DNA of 64,000 nucleotides from Gloeopeniophorella convolvens (Eukaryota; Basidiomycota; Agaricomycetes; Russulales): assembly GCA_022496205.1 (NCBI GenBank), contig WTXD01000026.1, positions 248,001 through 312,000 of the forward strand, read 5' to 3'. Positions 23,024 to 34,023 of the stretch are shown in pieces. The first letter of the stretch is position 1. Each line of letters opens with the position of its first letter. The notes under the pieces were generated by a model that saw only the letters and a list, made by a program, of their open reading frames with translations, was not told where the DNA came from and made no database searches. Made by a program: the position numbers and the translations under genes.

Positions 23024-24956
23024 ATGGAGAAACTCGAAAATATGCGCCAACATCTCATTCAAGCTGTATTGTAAGTGCTGCATGCTCTTACCTTCGACGC
23101 CTCAGAAAGACTCATACAGACGTCGCATCTCCCACAGGTCCTCTGGAGATGACTGGATCGAACAGTTCAGGGCCCAGCTCCCGATCTCACGGGTCTCGTC
23201 ATTAGCACCATCAGATGCAGAGAATCGTAGAAGGTTGCGGGACGAATTAGACTGCGTCTCAGCTGCCCTGGACTCCCTCAAACTATCTGTCATGCGCCGC
23301 CGAAATTCCCTTAACCCTGCTGGAAGACTTTACCCAGACATACTATCACAAATCTTCGAGTGTCATGCCGAGATCCAGTCGCCCTTCGAGGATTGGTATA
23401 GGCACCCGCGCGCGCTTCCATACCAAAGAATCGGGTGGGTGGTCGATACGCATGTCTGTCATCAATGGAGGCAAGTTGCAATATCGGATGCCAAACTCTG
23501 GAGGTCGATACCATTCGTGCTCGGCCAGGAGTGGACAGATGTCTTCGTATCGCGGGCCCAGAGATCTGGGATGATCATGCGATACTATTCTCCTCCCTTG
23601 AAGAAGCTCCTACAGCCACCAGACGGGTATTCCCCGATCTCTCCAAGTACTTTCTACGACAGTCTTCATCTTACGAGTCATCTCCACCTCCAGGGCGCAT
23701 CGGGGGAGGTCAGCTGTGTCGCTAGCATTTTGAATACTCCCGCGCCTATGCTGAAGACGTTCATCGTGGACGCTGCAGGGTTAGAGCGAAACTTTCCCAT
23801 GACTCTTCCTCCGAAGTTACTGGCAGGACATGCCCCAAACCTACTCGTCTTGAAACTCGATGGTGTTCACATCCCTTGGGACTCTCAAATCCTTCGCAAC
23901 CTGGTTGAATTTTCTGTATGCAACCTTGACGGTCAAGATCGCCGGCGCATTCGGGATGGAGGGTTGTACTTCGACGAAGATCCGAGCGCGGTGTGGACCT
24001 ACGTACCAGACAGCAATCTCGTCCCCTCCCGCGACCGGCTTCTCGACGTTCTTCGCGCTTGTCCACATCTGCGCAAGCTCTCCCTCCGCGGATGCCTTCC
24101 CTCCTCATATGATACTCGTATCGACACACCGCCCGTTCCCCTGCAGCACCTTGAACACCTCGACTTGTATGGGAGCTTGGGGGGCATTGAAAGCATCTAC
24201 AAGCACTGTGAATTCCCTCTATCTTGCCCACTTTCTGTCGCAGCCAGGCTTTCTATCAGCGATCTCCCCCGCATCACCTCCGTCCTTCATCCTCTTGCGT
24301 CTGCCGCACATGCATACCTATTGCGCGCCTTGTACATTGCGTTGGACGATCCCGTGGAGATCCGCGCATGGCGCACGCTTCCGGTAGCTAGTTGGGGCAA
24401 CACCGATTTCGAAACCCATCCAGACATCAGAATTGTCCTGGATCTTCGACGCGATGGCATCGCAATGGCTCCCGAGTATGTGATGAAGATGGTGGGCGTA
24501 TGCAACCTCCTGACTCCAAACGCCATGAGCGTCGTTGCGGTCCAGTCTCGCTCTCCCCGGGAACTGCCGCTGTTGAACAACTTATTCTGTGCGCTCACAG
24601 CGAAGATGGAACATCTGCACGTGGACAGAGAGACGTGCGAAGCAATGTTCCTCGTTGATACCGAGGCCCTCGCAGGCACCGATGTGCCAAGCCCGAACTC
24701 GGTCTTGCATCTTGACCTCAAAACGCTTTGGATTTCGGAAGTCAAATTTCACGCTAAGTCGAGGCGTACAGAGCTGTCGTTTGCAGAGCAGCTACAGCTG
24801 TGGCTGATACGAAGATTTGAGGCGGGTATAAAGCTGGAGACGATCGTCCTCGATCGGTGTGGAGGCGTCAGCTCAAAGCTCCTGAAGAATTTGAAGCGTG
24901 TCGTAGTGCGAGTGGGCGTGCGATGGACCGACAGTGGCGATCCTAAAGCATGCTGA
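23024..24956 (+). CDS. F-box-like protein, array copy A1
   Basis: Exon 1 is 23024-23070 (MEKLENMRQHLIQAV..) and exon 2 is 23138-24956. The 67-bp intron is in phase 2 and conserved in position with A2 and A3, which supports the model. 621 residues. Domains: a short acidic leader; a predicted coiled-coil helix around ELDCVSAALDSLKLSVMRRR; an F-box-like core (NSLNPAGRLYPDILSQIF); a family-specific block with DTHVCHQWRQVAIS; then about 450 residues of irregular LRR-like strands (LRACPHLRKLSLRGCLP, LQHLEHLDLYGSLGGIE). The end SFAEQLQLWL..RR to GDPKAC is shared by all five copies. Probable SCF adaptor by family; target unknown. First member of the array, divergent from GPI13. Confidence 0.82.
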
Positions 24957-26080
24957 GTTGAGTGGGGTCCTGTTGGCGATTGCAGAAATCACGAAACCGC
25001 GAAGTCATCTTTCGCTGTGAGCAAGCGAGTAGGGATAACGTCGGCCGGCCAGTACAGTACACATACGGTCTTACGATGTTGTTACGCTTTGCGAGCTGGC
25101 ACCTCTTAGGCGGTACTCTAGCCTCCCCTTAGCTTCCCCATCATGATCTTTGTTACTACGCTTGACTTGCCATGGCCTACTAGGTGCATCGTGTTGGCCC
25201 CGAAGGTGTTGCCTTGGCGCGAGGAGGACAGCCGCAACTAGCCTGAGTGCGGTGAGACATCGCGAATAAACGCCACCCGCATAGGATCAAGACTCGAAGG
25301 AATTCATTGAAGAGGCAGATGTGCGAATGGGTGCGGTTGCACAACGAAAAAGTAGCGCAAAAGTTGCACACCAGGGTCAGACGGAATTGATGTAGAAGGT
25401 CCGCAACGCGCCTGGACTCCCCGATTCCACAGCTAGACTGGCGACCGAGTCCCTTTACGAGTGCGCACGTAGAGAGCGAACCTGCCGTCCGGCATGGATC
25501 GGGCTGCGCGTCCATGGCTGGCGGCTGCCCGGAGCTCCACGATGCTACGTAGCGCGGTACACAGGCAGGTACACGGGGCTCCATGGACTGAAGCCAAACA
25601 GGATTGAAGCCAAACAGGACTGAATGGTCTGTGTTGACATGGGCCACCACGGCGTGCATGCACGGAGGAGAGCTTTAACCCAACCCCGACTACTAGCCGA
25701 TGATTGCCATGAGCGAGAGACGCGCTGCAGGCCCGCGCGAGGAGATTTACTCACCTAGGCCTTTCTTTGCGAATATCGCTCAACTCCGTGTTTCAGTGTC
25801 GGGTGCTTGAAATCACGGACACCAGTTATCCTGGTCCTGATGAAAAGTAGGTGCAGAGTAGTGCAGAGTGCTACATAAATGCCTGTGGTGAGCGCGCCTC
25901 AGGGCTCAATGCTTTCGAAACTTTCGACAGCGTGCGCCCGGTCCGGAGCGCCGACCCAGCTCCAATAGACTCAGCCCTGTGGCCCCTATCTTTGCAGTGC
26001 TCCCTCTCAATATACGCCATCTGAAACTCTGTATAACCTCTCCCACTTCAATCAAGCGTAGACAATCCGGAGGGTCAACA
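24957..26080. other. Spacer between F-box copies A1 and B1
   Basis: No gene supported. It has a short tandem repeat (TGAAGCCAAACAGGA twice, near 25592-25622) and a phrase (GACTGGCGACCGAGTC, near 25437) found again near 29270 before copy B2. The stretch just before B1 (from about 25998) resembles the leader of B2, including TCTCAATATACxCC, so the duplication unit begins upstream of the start codon. Confidence 0.5.
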
Positions 26081-27973
26081 ATGGAAGACGTACGGGATAG
26101 CACCATGCTTGAAGACTCTACGTCCTGGCAGCATCTCACTGGAAAAATGTCAGCGCCGCATCTACCGTCTTTAGCCTTCGATCCCACGGGGGTACTCATC
26201 TTGAAGTTAGGTCCTCTGACGAATACTGGATTGAAGAATTCAGGGTTCAGCGCCAGCTCCATTGAAGCCTCTCAGGCGGCTTCTGTCTCGGGATCACCCA
26301 CTCCAGACTCCCACGTAAGGACGCAGGAGGAGCTAGACCGTATCGTATCTGCGTTGGACTCCCTCAAGACCAACATCAAACGTCATCGGAACTCTTTGAG
26401 CCCCATTGCAAAGCTGTTCCCCGAGATATTGTCGCAGATATTCGAACGCCATACCGAGATGGATCCACCCTTGTCTCAGGACAGCTACAAAGCAAAGTGT
26501 GCTCCGAAGGCTTCGAGGCTCGGCTGGTTGCTTGACACGCACGTTTGCCATCGATGGAGACAAGTTGCGATATCGCACGCCGCACTGTGGGGACGGATTC
26601 CGTTCGTCCTGGGATGGGAATGGCTCCAGGTGTCGCTCTCGCGCGCTCGATCCGCTGGCCTGACTATGCAATACTCTATACCCGCTGTGCTCCCAGCAGT
26701 TCCGCCTATCCCCACCAGCATATTCTTTGATTGCATCCATCAAACAGTCGAGCTACGCCTCGACTCACGGAACGTCCAAGAGTCACGTGAAGTCGCCTGT
26801 ACTCTGGTCACCCCTGCTCCCTTACTGGAGACATTCGCTTTGAAGTCGGACGGCTATCATGCAGGACGATTTCCTATGGCCCTGCCTGCAGAACTATTCG
26901 CCGGACATGCCCCGCGATTGCGTAAATTGCACTTATACACCGTCTATCTCCCTTGGGACGCTTCACTCCTGCGCAATCTGGATGAACTTATCATCCATCA
27001 CGATCCCTGGGTTGAAACCCTTGCAAAGCATGCTCCTTCCAGTGAGCGACTCTTGGATATTCTTCGCTCATGCCCAAACCTACAAACACTTATTTTACGG
27101 GGCTGTCTGCCTTTTACGCACAACATCCACCCCGATACGCCACCCGTCCCCCTCCATCGTCTTCAGCGCCTCGACTTGAGGGGTAGCATAGGCGGCGTTG
27201 AGTGCATCCTGAAGCACTGCGCTCTCTCACTATCGTGCAAGCTTGGCGTCGATATCAGGGGGTGGGTTGACGAATTGCCACGCGTCACATCCGCTCTTCA
27301 CCCTGTGTCATCTGCTACACATGCACATCCATTGAGCTTCATGTCCATGTCGATGCATCGCGACAGCATACTGATCCATGCCTGGTGCACACTTCCGATG
27401 GTTACCGTCTGGGGTCATTTCTCTGACCCCCTCTCTACTCCCGACATCAAGATCTCATTGATTCTTTGTGATGGTAATGGCACCCCGAATTGGACGGCTG
27501 AAAGCCGTGCAGAAATTATGCGCATCGGCGACCTGCTGCATCTGGAAGATATACAAGCTGTTGCGTTGGACTCGGTTGTTCAGAGTCAACTAGGCATCAC
27601 ACTATTCCTTACACGCACAAGGCTGAAGTACCTGATCGTGCACGCACGCGCACACGATACGTTCTTCACCGCTCCAAGCATGGGCATGCCCGGCGCCCTC
27701 TTGTACGAGTACCCCGAACTCAAATCGATCTGGGTTCGTCAATTCGACTTCGGATTGCAATCAGATCGTCGACGGCCCTTGTTCGCGGAGCAACTCCAGC
27801 TATATTTGGCACAGAGGTCCACTGCGGGAATGAAGGTGGAGATAATCGTACTAGATAGATGCTATGGCACGAGTCCGGAGCTGTTGGAGGGACTCAAGCG
27901 CGCCGCGTCGAAAGTAGGCTTCCGAGCCCATTACCTCAGCGATCCTGATCACAGCGATCCTGAGTTGTGCTGA
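26081..27973 (+). CDS. F-box-like protein, array copy B1 (intron read as coding?)
   Basis: One uninterrupted frame from ATG 26081 gives 630 residues; a still earlier in-frame ATG is at 25979. It is closest to B2 over its whole length: coiled-coil helix (EELDRIVSALDSLKTNI), F-box-like core (LSPIAKLFPEILSQIF), DTHVCHRWRQVAIS, LRR-like region with CPNLQTLILRGCLPFTHNIH, FAEQLQLYLAQRSTAGMKVE, and the terminal DPELC. In B2 a phase-2 intron interrupts the leader. In B1 the equivalent 62 bases (26149-26210) still end in TTAG but begin GTCAGC. Splicing them would put the next exon into a stop within about 20 codons, while keeping them leaves the frame open. Function as for other F-box adaptors; not otherwise known. 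Confidence 0.75.
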   Translation: MEDVRDSTMLEDSTSWQHLTGKMSAPHLPSLAFDPTGVLILKLGPLTNTGLKNSGFSASSIEASQAASVSGSPTPDSHVRTQEELDRIVSALDSLKTNIKRHRNSLSPIAKLFPEILSQIFERHTEMDPPLSQDSYKAKCAPKASRLGWLLDTHVCHRWRQVAISHAALWGRIPFVLGWEWLQVSLSRARSAGLTMQYSIPAVLPAVPPIPTSIFFDCIHQTVELRLDSRNVQESREVACTLVTPAPLLETFALKSDGYHAGRFPMALPAELFAGHAPRLRKLHLYTVYLPWDASLLRNLDELIIHHDPWVETLAKHAPSSERLLDILRSCPNLQTLILRGCLPFTHNIHPDTPPVPLHRLQRLDLRGSIGGVECILKHCALSLSCKLGVDIRGWVDELPRVTSALHPVSSATHAHPLSFMSMSMHRDSILIHAWCTLPMVTVWGHFSDPLSTPDIKISLILCDGNGTPNWTAESRAEIMRIGDLLHLEDIQAVALDSVVQSQLGITLFLTRTRLKYLIVHARAHDTFFTAPSMGMPGALLYEYPELKSIWVRQFDFGLQSDRRRPLFAEQLQLYLAQRSTAGMKVEIIVLDRCYGTSPELLEGLKRAASKVGFRAHYLSDPDHSDPELC

Positions 27974-29130
27974 GTAGTCACGGGTAGGCATCATTCAAGG
28001 GGGATCGAAATCGGTGAAGGGAGGGAGGTGCATACGGAACTCACTAGATAGTATTCATGCATGAGTCGTCTAACGGCCATTTTCATACATGTATGCTATT
28101 CCATGCACACAGTTTGTTTGTTCGTCTCCCTGTCATCGGGTATTTAATCTTCTTGACTGGCGATGACATAGGGACAAGGCGGCGTAGCAGACGGCGGGCG
28201 GCGACGGGAACTCTGACGATGTGAGAACAGTTCGGAGGAAGTTCCCGTTCGTTCCCGGTCGCGGGGATATCGGTGTTGTCACAGTCACGTCACTCCCCGA
28301 CCACTTCTTTCCGAATCCCCTCGCACGCCCCGCCTCCTCGACATGTAACGACCACAGCGCTGCCACGCTACGACAACTTTGACCTTGAACAACTGTATGA
28401 CGACTTCGTCTCAGAACCCCTATGCACACCCTTCGCCTCAGAAGACCAAGATGACTGCAACGAGTGGCGTAGGATGGTGGAGTAGACAGGACGAACGAGC
28501 TTATAAGGACGGACTAGTAGCTAAGTTTCCTTGAGCTTGCCCTCTTGTATTCTCCTGTACAAGTACAACCTGAGCCGAATCTGAGCCCTCTCTCTCTCTC
28601 ATCATTGTCTCTGTGCGACCCGATTGGTCGCCGCGTGTCTCCACGACTTCACCAATCAACGTGGATCCAACAGGATCCGATCCCAACACTCAGCTTATGC
28701 CCGACGCTCCTCTCGTCGACGATAGATCCGACTGGGAGTCTCGACATGAACCGACCCCAGCCGTGCCCAGCGACGAAGACTTAACGCCCGAGCCCGAGTC
28801 GCACACGACTGTTACAGGTGTGCGCGAGATCTTATGCGCATGTCTTCGTCCACGAAGCTGGCAGCGTGACGCCCTGGGGTCACCCTTCCCTTTCCCTCCA
28901 GTATCAATGTGGAGCTAGACTTATGACCGAGTCCGACTGCGCACGCGCGTTGCCGGGCGCGTCGAGCGACGTGAACATGCATAGCACCGGCTCGAGCGGT
29001 CACCGCTCATACGTCCACGTCCAGAGGTCCGCGCTGTGCCTGCAGTAGGTGGGCGGCACCGGGTGCATGGGGTGCCAGGGCCAACGGCGAGCGGGACCGG
29101 GCTTCAATTGAAGTGCGTCGATGGGCGTTG
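27974..29130. repeat. 3' flank of B1, duplicated behind B2
   Basis: Clearly similar to 31466-32060. Shared phrases include CATGCACACAGTT, CTTCTTGACTGGCGATGACATA, GGCGGCGTAGCAGACGGCGG and CCTTTCCCTTTCCCTCCAGTA. The only large difference is a 545-bp insertion made up of the solo LTR and one target-site copy. Together with the coding similarity, this shows B1 and B2 arose as one tandem segmental duplication of about 2.6 kb. No gene is supported between here and B2. Confidence 0.8.
28277..28816. mobile_element. Solo LTR of an LTR retrotransposon
   Basis: 540 bp beginning TGTCACAGTC and ending GACTGTTACA (imperfect inverted tips, TG..CA), flanked by the 5-bp direct repeat GGTGT (28272-28276 and 28817-28821). 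The duplicated flank behind B2 shows the empty site: one GGTGT at 31757-31761 joined directly to the same neighbouring sequences. A TATA-like TTATAAGG sits near 28501. No gag-pol is present, so this is the recombination product of a full element. Superfamily (Ty3 or Ty1) cannot be told from the LTR alone. Confidence 0.88.
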
Positions 29131-29604
29131 GCAGCAAGACGCCATGCGCAGAGAGTTTCTGAGCCTGCGACGTACATGGGCAAGGTGGTAGTCTCCCGAA
29201 GCAGAGCTTAGTAGCGAAAGACAGTCGTTCAGTTATAAGGCAAGAGTGGGCAGGCGTGGGCGCGACCAGACTGGCGACCGAGTCTATACAACGCTGACGA
29301 TGGCAAACAATGATGGCCCCCGCGCCGCGCCTCCGCATCGACGCGTCCCACATAACTTCTGATCGATGATCAACGGAGCGCGTTCGGTCCGTGCGCGTGA
29401 GACGCCGACTCGGCTGGATCCATTCAGCCGCGTGTTGCCAGACTGCTTGCGAGACGAGTGGCTCAGGCTACTATAGCGCTACCGGCTATCCTTTGTTCTC
29501 TCCCTCTCAATATACACCGTGCGAAACTCTGCATTACCTTGTCCGCTTCAATCAGGCGTAGACGACCCAGAGGGTCAACACTGGAAGACGTACAGGACAG
29601 CGCC

Positions 29605-31465
29605 ATGCTCGAGGACGCATCCCGGCAGCATTTCACCGGAAAAGTGTAAGCACCGCATCTGCCGTCTTTTGCCTTCGATCCCCGCAGGAGTACTCATCCT
29701 TGTTAGACTCTCTGACGAATACTGGGTCGATGAGTTCAAGATTCAGCTCCAAGCCTCCCACTCCCAGGCTTCTGTCCAGGGTTCATCCATTTCAGATCAC
29801 GAGGGAGAACTAGATCGTGTAGTATATGCGTTGGATTCCCTCAAGGCCAACATCAGACGTCGTCGGAACTTCTTGAGACCTACTTCAAAGCTGCTCCCCG
29901 AGATATTGTCGCAGATATTCGAACACCACGCCGAGATGGAACCGCCCTTGTCTCGGGACAGCTCCGAAGCAAAGCGCGCCCCAAAGGCTTCGAGGCTCGG
30001 ATGGTTGGTTGACACGCACGTTTGCCATCGATGGAGACAAATTGCTATATCGCACGCCGCACTGTGGGGACGGATCCCGTTCGTCCTGGGACAGAACTGG
30101 GTCCAAGTGTCGCTCTCGCGCGCTCAATCCTCCGGCCTGACCATGCAATACACTATACCCGCCAAGCTTCCAGCAGTTCTGCATATCCCCACTAACACAT
30201 TCTCTGATCACATCCATCAAACAGTTGAGCTACGCCTCAGTTCACGAAACATACAGGAATCACGTAAAATCATACGCGCTCTGGTCAATCCTGCTCCTTT
30301 ACTGGAGACGCTCGCTCTGGACTTAACCCATCCTGCGGAACTCTGGCAACCCCCTATGGCCCTTCCCGCAGACTTATTCGCCAGACATGCCCCTCTATTA
30401 CGTAACGTGCACTTGCACTACGTCTATCTGCCTTGGGAGACTTCACTCTTGCGCAATTTGCGTGAGCTTATCATCTCCGGGGATGGTTCAGGGCTTGGGA
30501 CCCGTACATCCCGCAACCTTGTCCCTTCCGGCGACCGACTCTTGGATGTTCTCCGCGCATGCCCAAACCTACAAACACTCGTTTTACGGCACTGTCTCCC
30601 TTTCACGCACAACATTCACGCCGACACACCACCCGTCCCTCTCCATAGTCTTGAGCGCCTCAGCTTAAGAGATAGAATAGCTGGCGTTGAGTGCGTCCTG
30701 AGGCACTGCACCCTCTCACCTTTATGTAGGCAGGTTAACGTCTGTATCAAGATGTCGGCTGACGACGTGCCACGCATCACATCCATCCTCAACCCTTTGT
30801 CATCCGCTACACATGCACATTCATTAAACACCATGTCTATATCGGTGGGCAACCCTATGAAGATCCGCGCGTGGCGCACGCTTCCAACAGTCAACGTCTG
30901 GGGTCGGTTTACTGACCCCCACTCTGCTCCCGACATCGACATCACGTTATTTCTTTGTGACAGCGATGGCAGGCCCAATACTATCGTGACAACTGAAGAC
31001 GGTGCAGAAATGTTGCGCGTCGGGGACCTCCTGCCTCTGGGAGAGATACAAGTTGTTACAGTTCACTCAAGTTCGTCGATTGGACAATGCAGCATACCGT
31101 TCCTTGCACGCACAAAAATGAAGCATCTGATCGTCTACCCAAGCCCGTGGGACACATCCTTCGCCACTGCCGAACAGGCTCCAAGTACAGGCGTGCCCGG
31201 CGCCCTGTTGCACCCCGAACTCAAATCGATTTGGGTTCATGAATTTGACTTCGAACCGAGACCAGGTAGTCGACGGCCCTTGTTCGCTGAGCAACTCCAG
31301 CTATATTTGGCTCAGAGGTCTACTGCGGGAACGAAGGTGGAGACAGTCGTACTAGATGGATGCTATGGCACGAGTCCGGAGCTGTTGGAGGGACTCAAGT
31401 GCGTCGTATTGAAAGTAGGCTTACGATGGGGTTACAGTAAGCGCGATGATCCTGAGTTGTGCTGA
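29605..31465 (+). CDS. F-box-like protein, array copy B2
   Basis: Exon 1 is 29605-29645 (MLEDASRQHFTGK..). A 61-bp intron with GTAAGC donor and TTAG acceptor follows, then exon 2 29707-31465, in phase 2; the junction restores LSDEYWVDEF. 599 residues. The ATG used by B1 is CTG here (29581), so B2 must start eight codons later. Domain order matches B1: coiled coil, F-box-like core (LRPTSKLLPEILSQIF), DTHVCHRWRQIAIS, LRR-like region, FAEQLQLYLAQRSTAGTKVE, terminal DDPELC. Probable SCF adaptor; target unknown. Confidence 0.8.
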
Positions 31466-32060
31466 GGGGTCGCGGCTGGGCACCATCCACGCGGGATCGA
31501 GGCCCGAGGAAATCGGCGAAGGGAGGACGGATATGGAACTCACTAGATGTTCATGCACCGTCTGACGACCATTCTTATACACGTATGCTATCCCATGCAC
31601 ACAGTTCGTTCATCTCTCTGCCATGGGATATCTGATCTTCTTGACTGGCGATGACATACGGGGAAGGCGGCGTAGCAGACGGCGGGCGGCGACGGGAACT
31701 TTGACGATGTGAGAACAGTGTGAAGTTACCTGTTCGTTCCCGGACGCAGGGATATCGGTGTGCGCGAGATCTTATATGCATGTCTTCATCCACGAAGCCA
31801 GCGTGAAACCCTTGGATCACCTTTCCCTTTCCCTCCAGTACCAGCGTGGAGCTAGACTGATGACCGAGTCGCTGACTGCGCACGCGCGATGGCGGTGGGC
31901 GTGTCGAGCGGCATGAACTTGACGTTTGCATAGCACCGGCTCGAGCTGTACGTCCACGCCCAGAGGTCCAGACTGTACCTATGGTAGGTGAGCGGTACAG
32001 GGCGCACAGGGCGCTAGGGGCTGACGTCGAGCAGGACCGGGCTTGTGTCGATGCGCATCA
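31466..32060. repeat. 3' flank of B2, copy of the B1 flank without the LTR
   Basis: The second copy of the duplicated 3' region (compare 27974-29130). It keeps the intact pre-insertion site GGTGT at 31757-31761. Shortly after its right end the TIR element begins at 32106. Confidence 0.8.
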
Positions 32061-32105
32061 GCAGGACGCCGCACGCGAGTGCCAGTGGGCGCTTCAATAC
32101 AGTAC

Positions 32106-33834
32106 TAGTGCTGACATAAAGTGTTCGAACGCTACATGACGTAAGCTGCTACATCACGAACCCGCCGCCCGGATTCTACCAGATTTTAAGGTACCGAAAT
32201 CAGTTGCAACCTTCCGAAATCAGATAAAACCCGGTTGCGACCACCGGAATAGCCGCAACAAGGGAAGTCGGGTTGCGGCTTGATGCTCATCCTTGAGTAG
32301 CAGTTGATATCAACCGAAATTAAGTTTTAACCCGGTTTTAACCCGACCTCATGTGGACCCCAACAGGGCCACAAGTAGACCACCATCAGTTCACAAGACT
32401 GCAGCAATCCTTGCAGACCTTTGCACTGCCATTAGGGGACACCGACAAATCACACATATCACATATGAAGCGTCACTAAACAGTGATATTCCCAGAAGTA
32501 GAGTACATTTGCCTTGTATGGTAAAGAAAGCATGAACCACCCTGCTACGATACCCCACAGCAACATGCACGTACACCCACCACCACTTTCCACACCATGC
32601 CGATGCCGATGAAGGTGATTCTGTGTGAAGCGGGAAAGACCCGGGGGCCTTGCTTACATCACAGCTCACTGTCGAGAGTGTGTGCATGGAAGCGGGGTGG
32701 GCTGGAACCTGGTAGTGAGAGGCACTATGAAGCGTCCGTAGGGCCCCTCGCGGGCATTGTATTTGCTAACTAGTCAAGCAATCACCCGCAGATGCTAGTT
32801 GCCAGGCCTCCAGCTCCAGGTATCCAGCCTTGCCGAGACGGTCACGCGCGTTGTCTGGGAGCACAGGTCATGGAACGTAGGAGATCCACAGCTAAGTGAA
32901 TCGAAAGGGAAGTCCAACGTTGTCCCACAGCAAGCAAGGCCAACCTTAGAGTGCAACGAGAGCCAGCCAGTGGAGGCGACGAGCTAGACAACCGAGCTTA
33001 AAGCGAGCACACCACGGCAGAGTCCGACTTGTGATCATGCGAGAAACGTAGATTAAGGTCAAAGACGCGAGTACCGCAAGGTCAAGAGAAATTTGAGGCC
33101 AGGGAGACGCGCTGGGAGGGAGAGCGATGCAAAGGGGAACGACGCAGGGAAGAGAAAGGTGGCGAGGTGTCGAAGATTTCGCGGCGGGCGCTGAAATCGG
33201 ATGTCCGGGATCAGCCGCCATCAATCCCACGGCGACAGATTTGGCATTTTCGACTTGGCCAATTTGCTCGCCGGCGTCCGACCGACGGTTCTCCGACGGA
33301 ATCCTGTTGCAACCCAGTCGCAACTAATTCCAGATGATTCCGATCCGGTTGCGATTCAGTGGGATATCGCGTGGAAGATCGAGACTACTTAAAACCGGGT
33401 GAGGGCCCGGTGCAATATTTCGCGGTCCTCCAATCCGTGAACTTATCACCTGGTTCCATCGAGTATTTCGGGGAAATCACAAGTTGACCACAACCCGTTC
33501 AAAACGGGACACGATTGGCTTGCAACTCGGGCTCGAATTGACAATTACCGGAGCTGGCCGGAACCACCGGAACCACCGAAAACCTCACACAATTTCCGCG
33601 CCGGGTTTGTGATGTATGCCCGTATGCACAACAGTGTCCCCTTGACTCTAAATTCATGCTTCCTGCTGGGTATACTGCATTCTGAGTCGATAATGTGGTC
33701 GCTTAATTGACTTGCTATACACTGTAGAGTTTTCGTACACTATGATGATGATGATGGACTAGGGGTGTGCTTTTGTTGAGAGGGTACTAGTTGCGCACGC
33801 GTAGCACGTGTTCGAACACTTTATGTCAGCACGA
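32106..33834. mobile_element. Non-autonomous TIR DNA transposon (1.73 kb)
   Basis: Terminal inverted repeats of 25 bp (32106-32130 and 33810-33834, 24 of 25 matching; core GCTGACATAAAGTGTTCG) lie between direct repeats GTAC (32102-32105 and 33835-33838). If the tip is instead placed at GTGCTGAC, the flanks form an imperfect 8-bp duplication (CAGTACTA / GAGTACAT), so an hAT-like origin is possible but unproven. The interior has no transposase-like frame. It is rich in short phrases such as CCGGTTGCGACC and AACCCGGTTTTAACCCG near both ends. Confidence 0.75.
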
Positions 33835-34023
33835 GTACATATGTAATTGTCCGGCCGGGCATTCCCGTTCAACAACTCGCCACCACCGGTCACCTTCCCT
33901 CGTGACTTGACTACCACACCGTATCCTCGATAACCCCACTCGCGTGATCCCAAATCCTCTACTATCCCTCGCCGAGAAAGCACTATCTAGTATAAGTGTG
34001 CGAAGCACGGATAGCAATACATA

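Noticed and set aside
28273..28485. Small acidic protein-like frame
   Set aside because: Lies wholly inside the solo LTR and starts at its edge; no reason to think it is translated.
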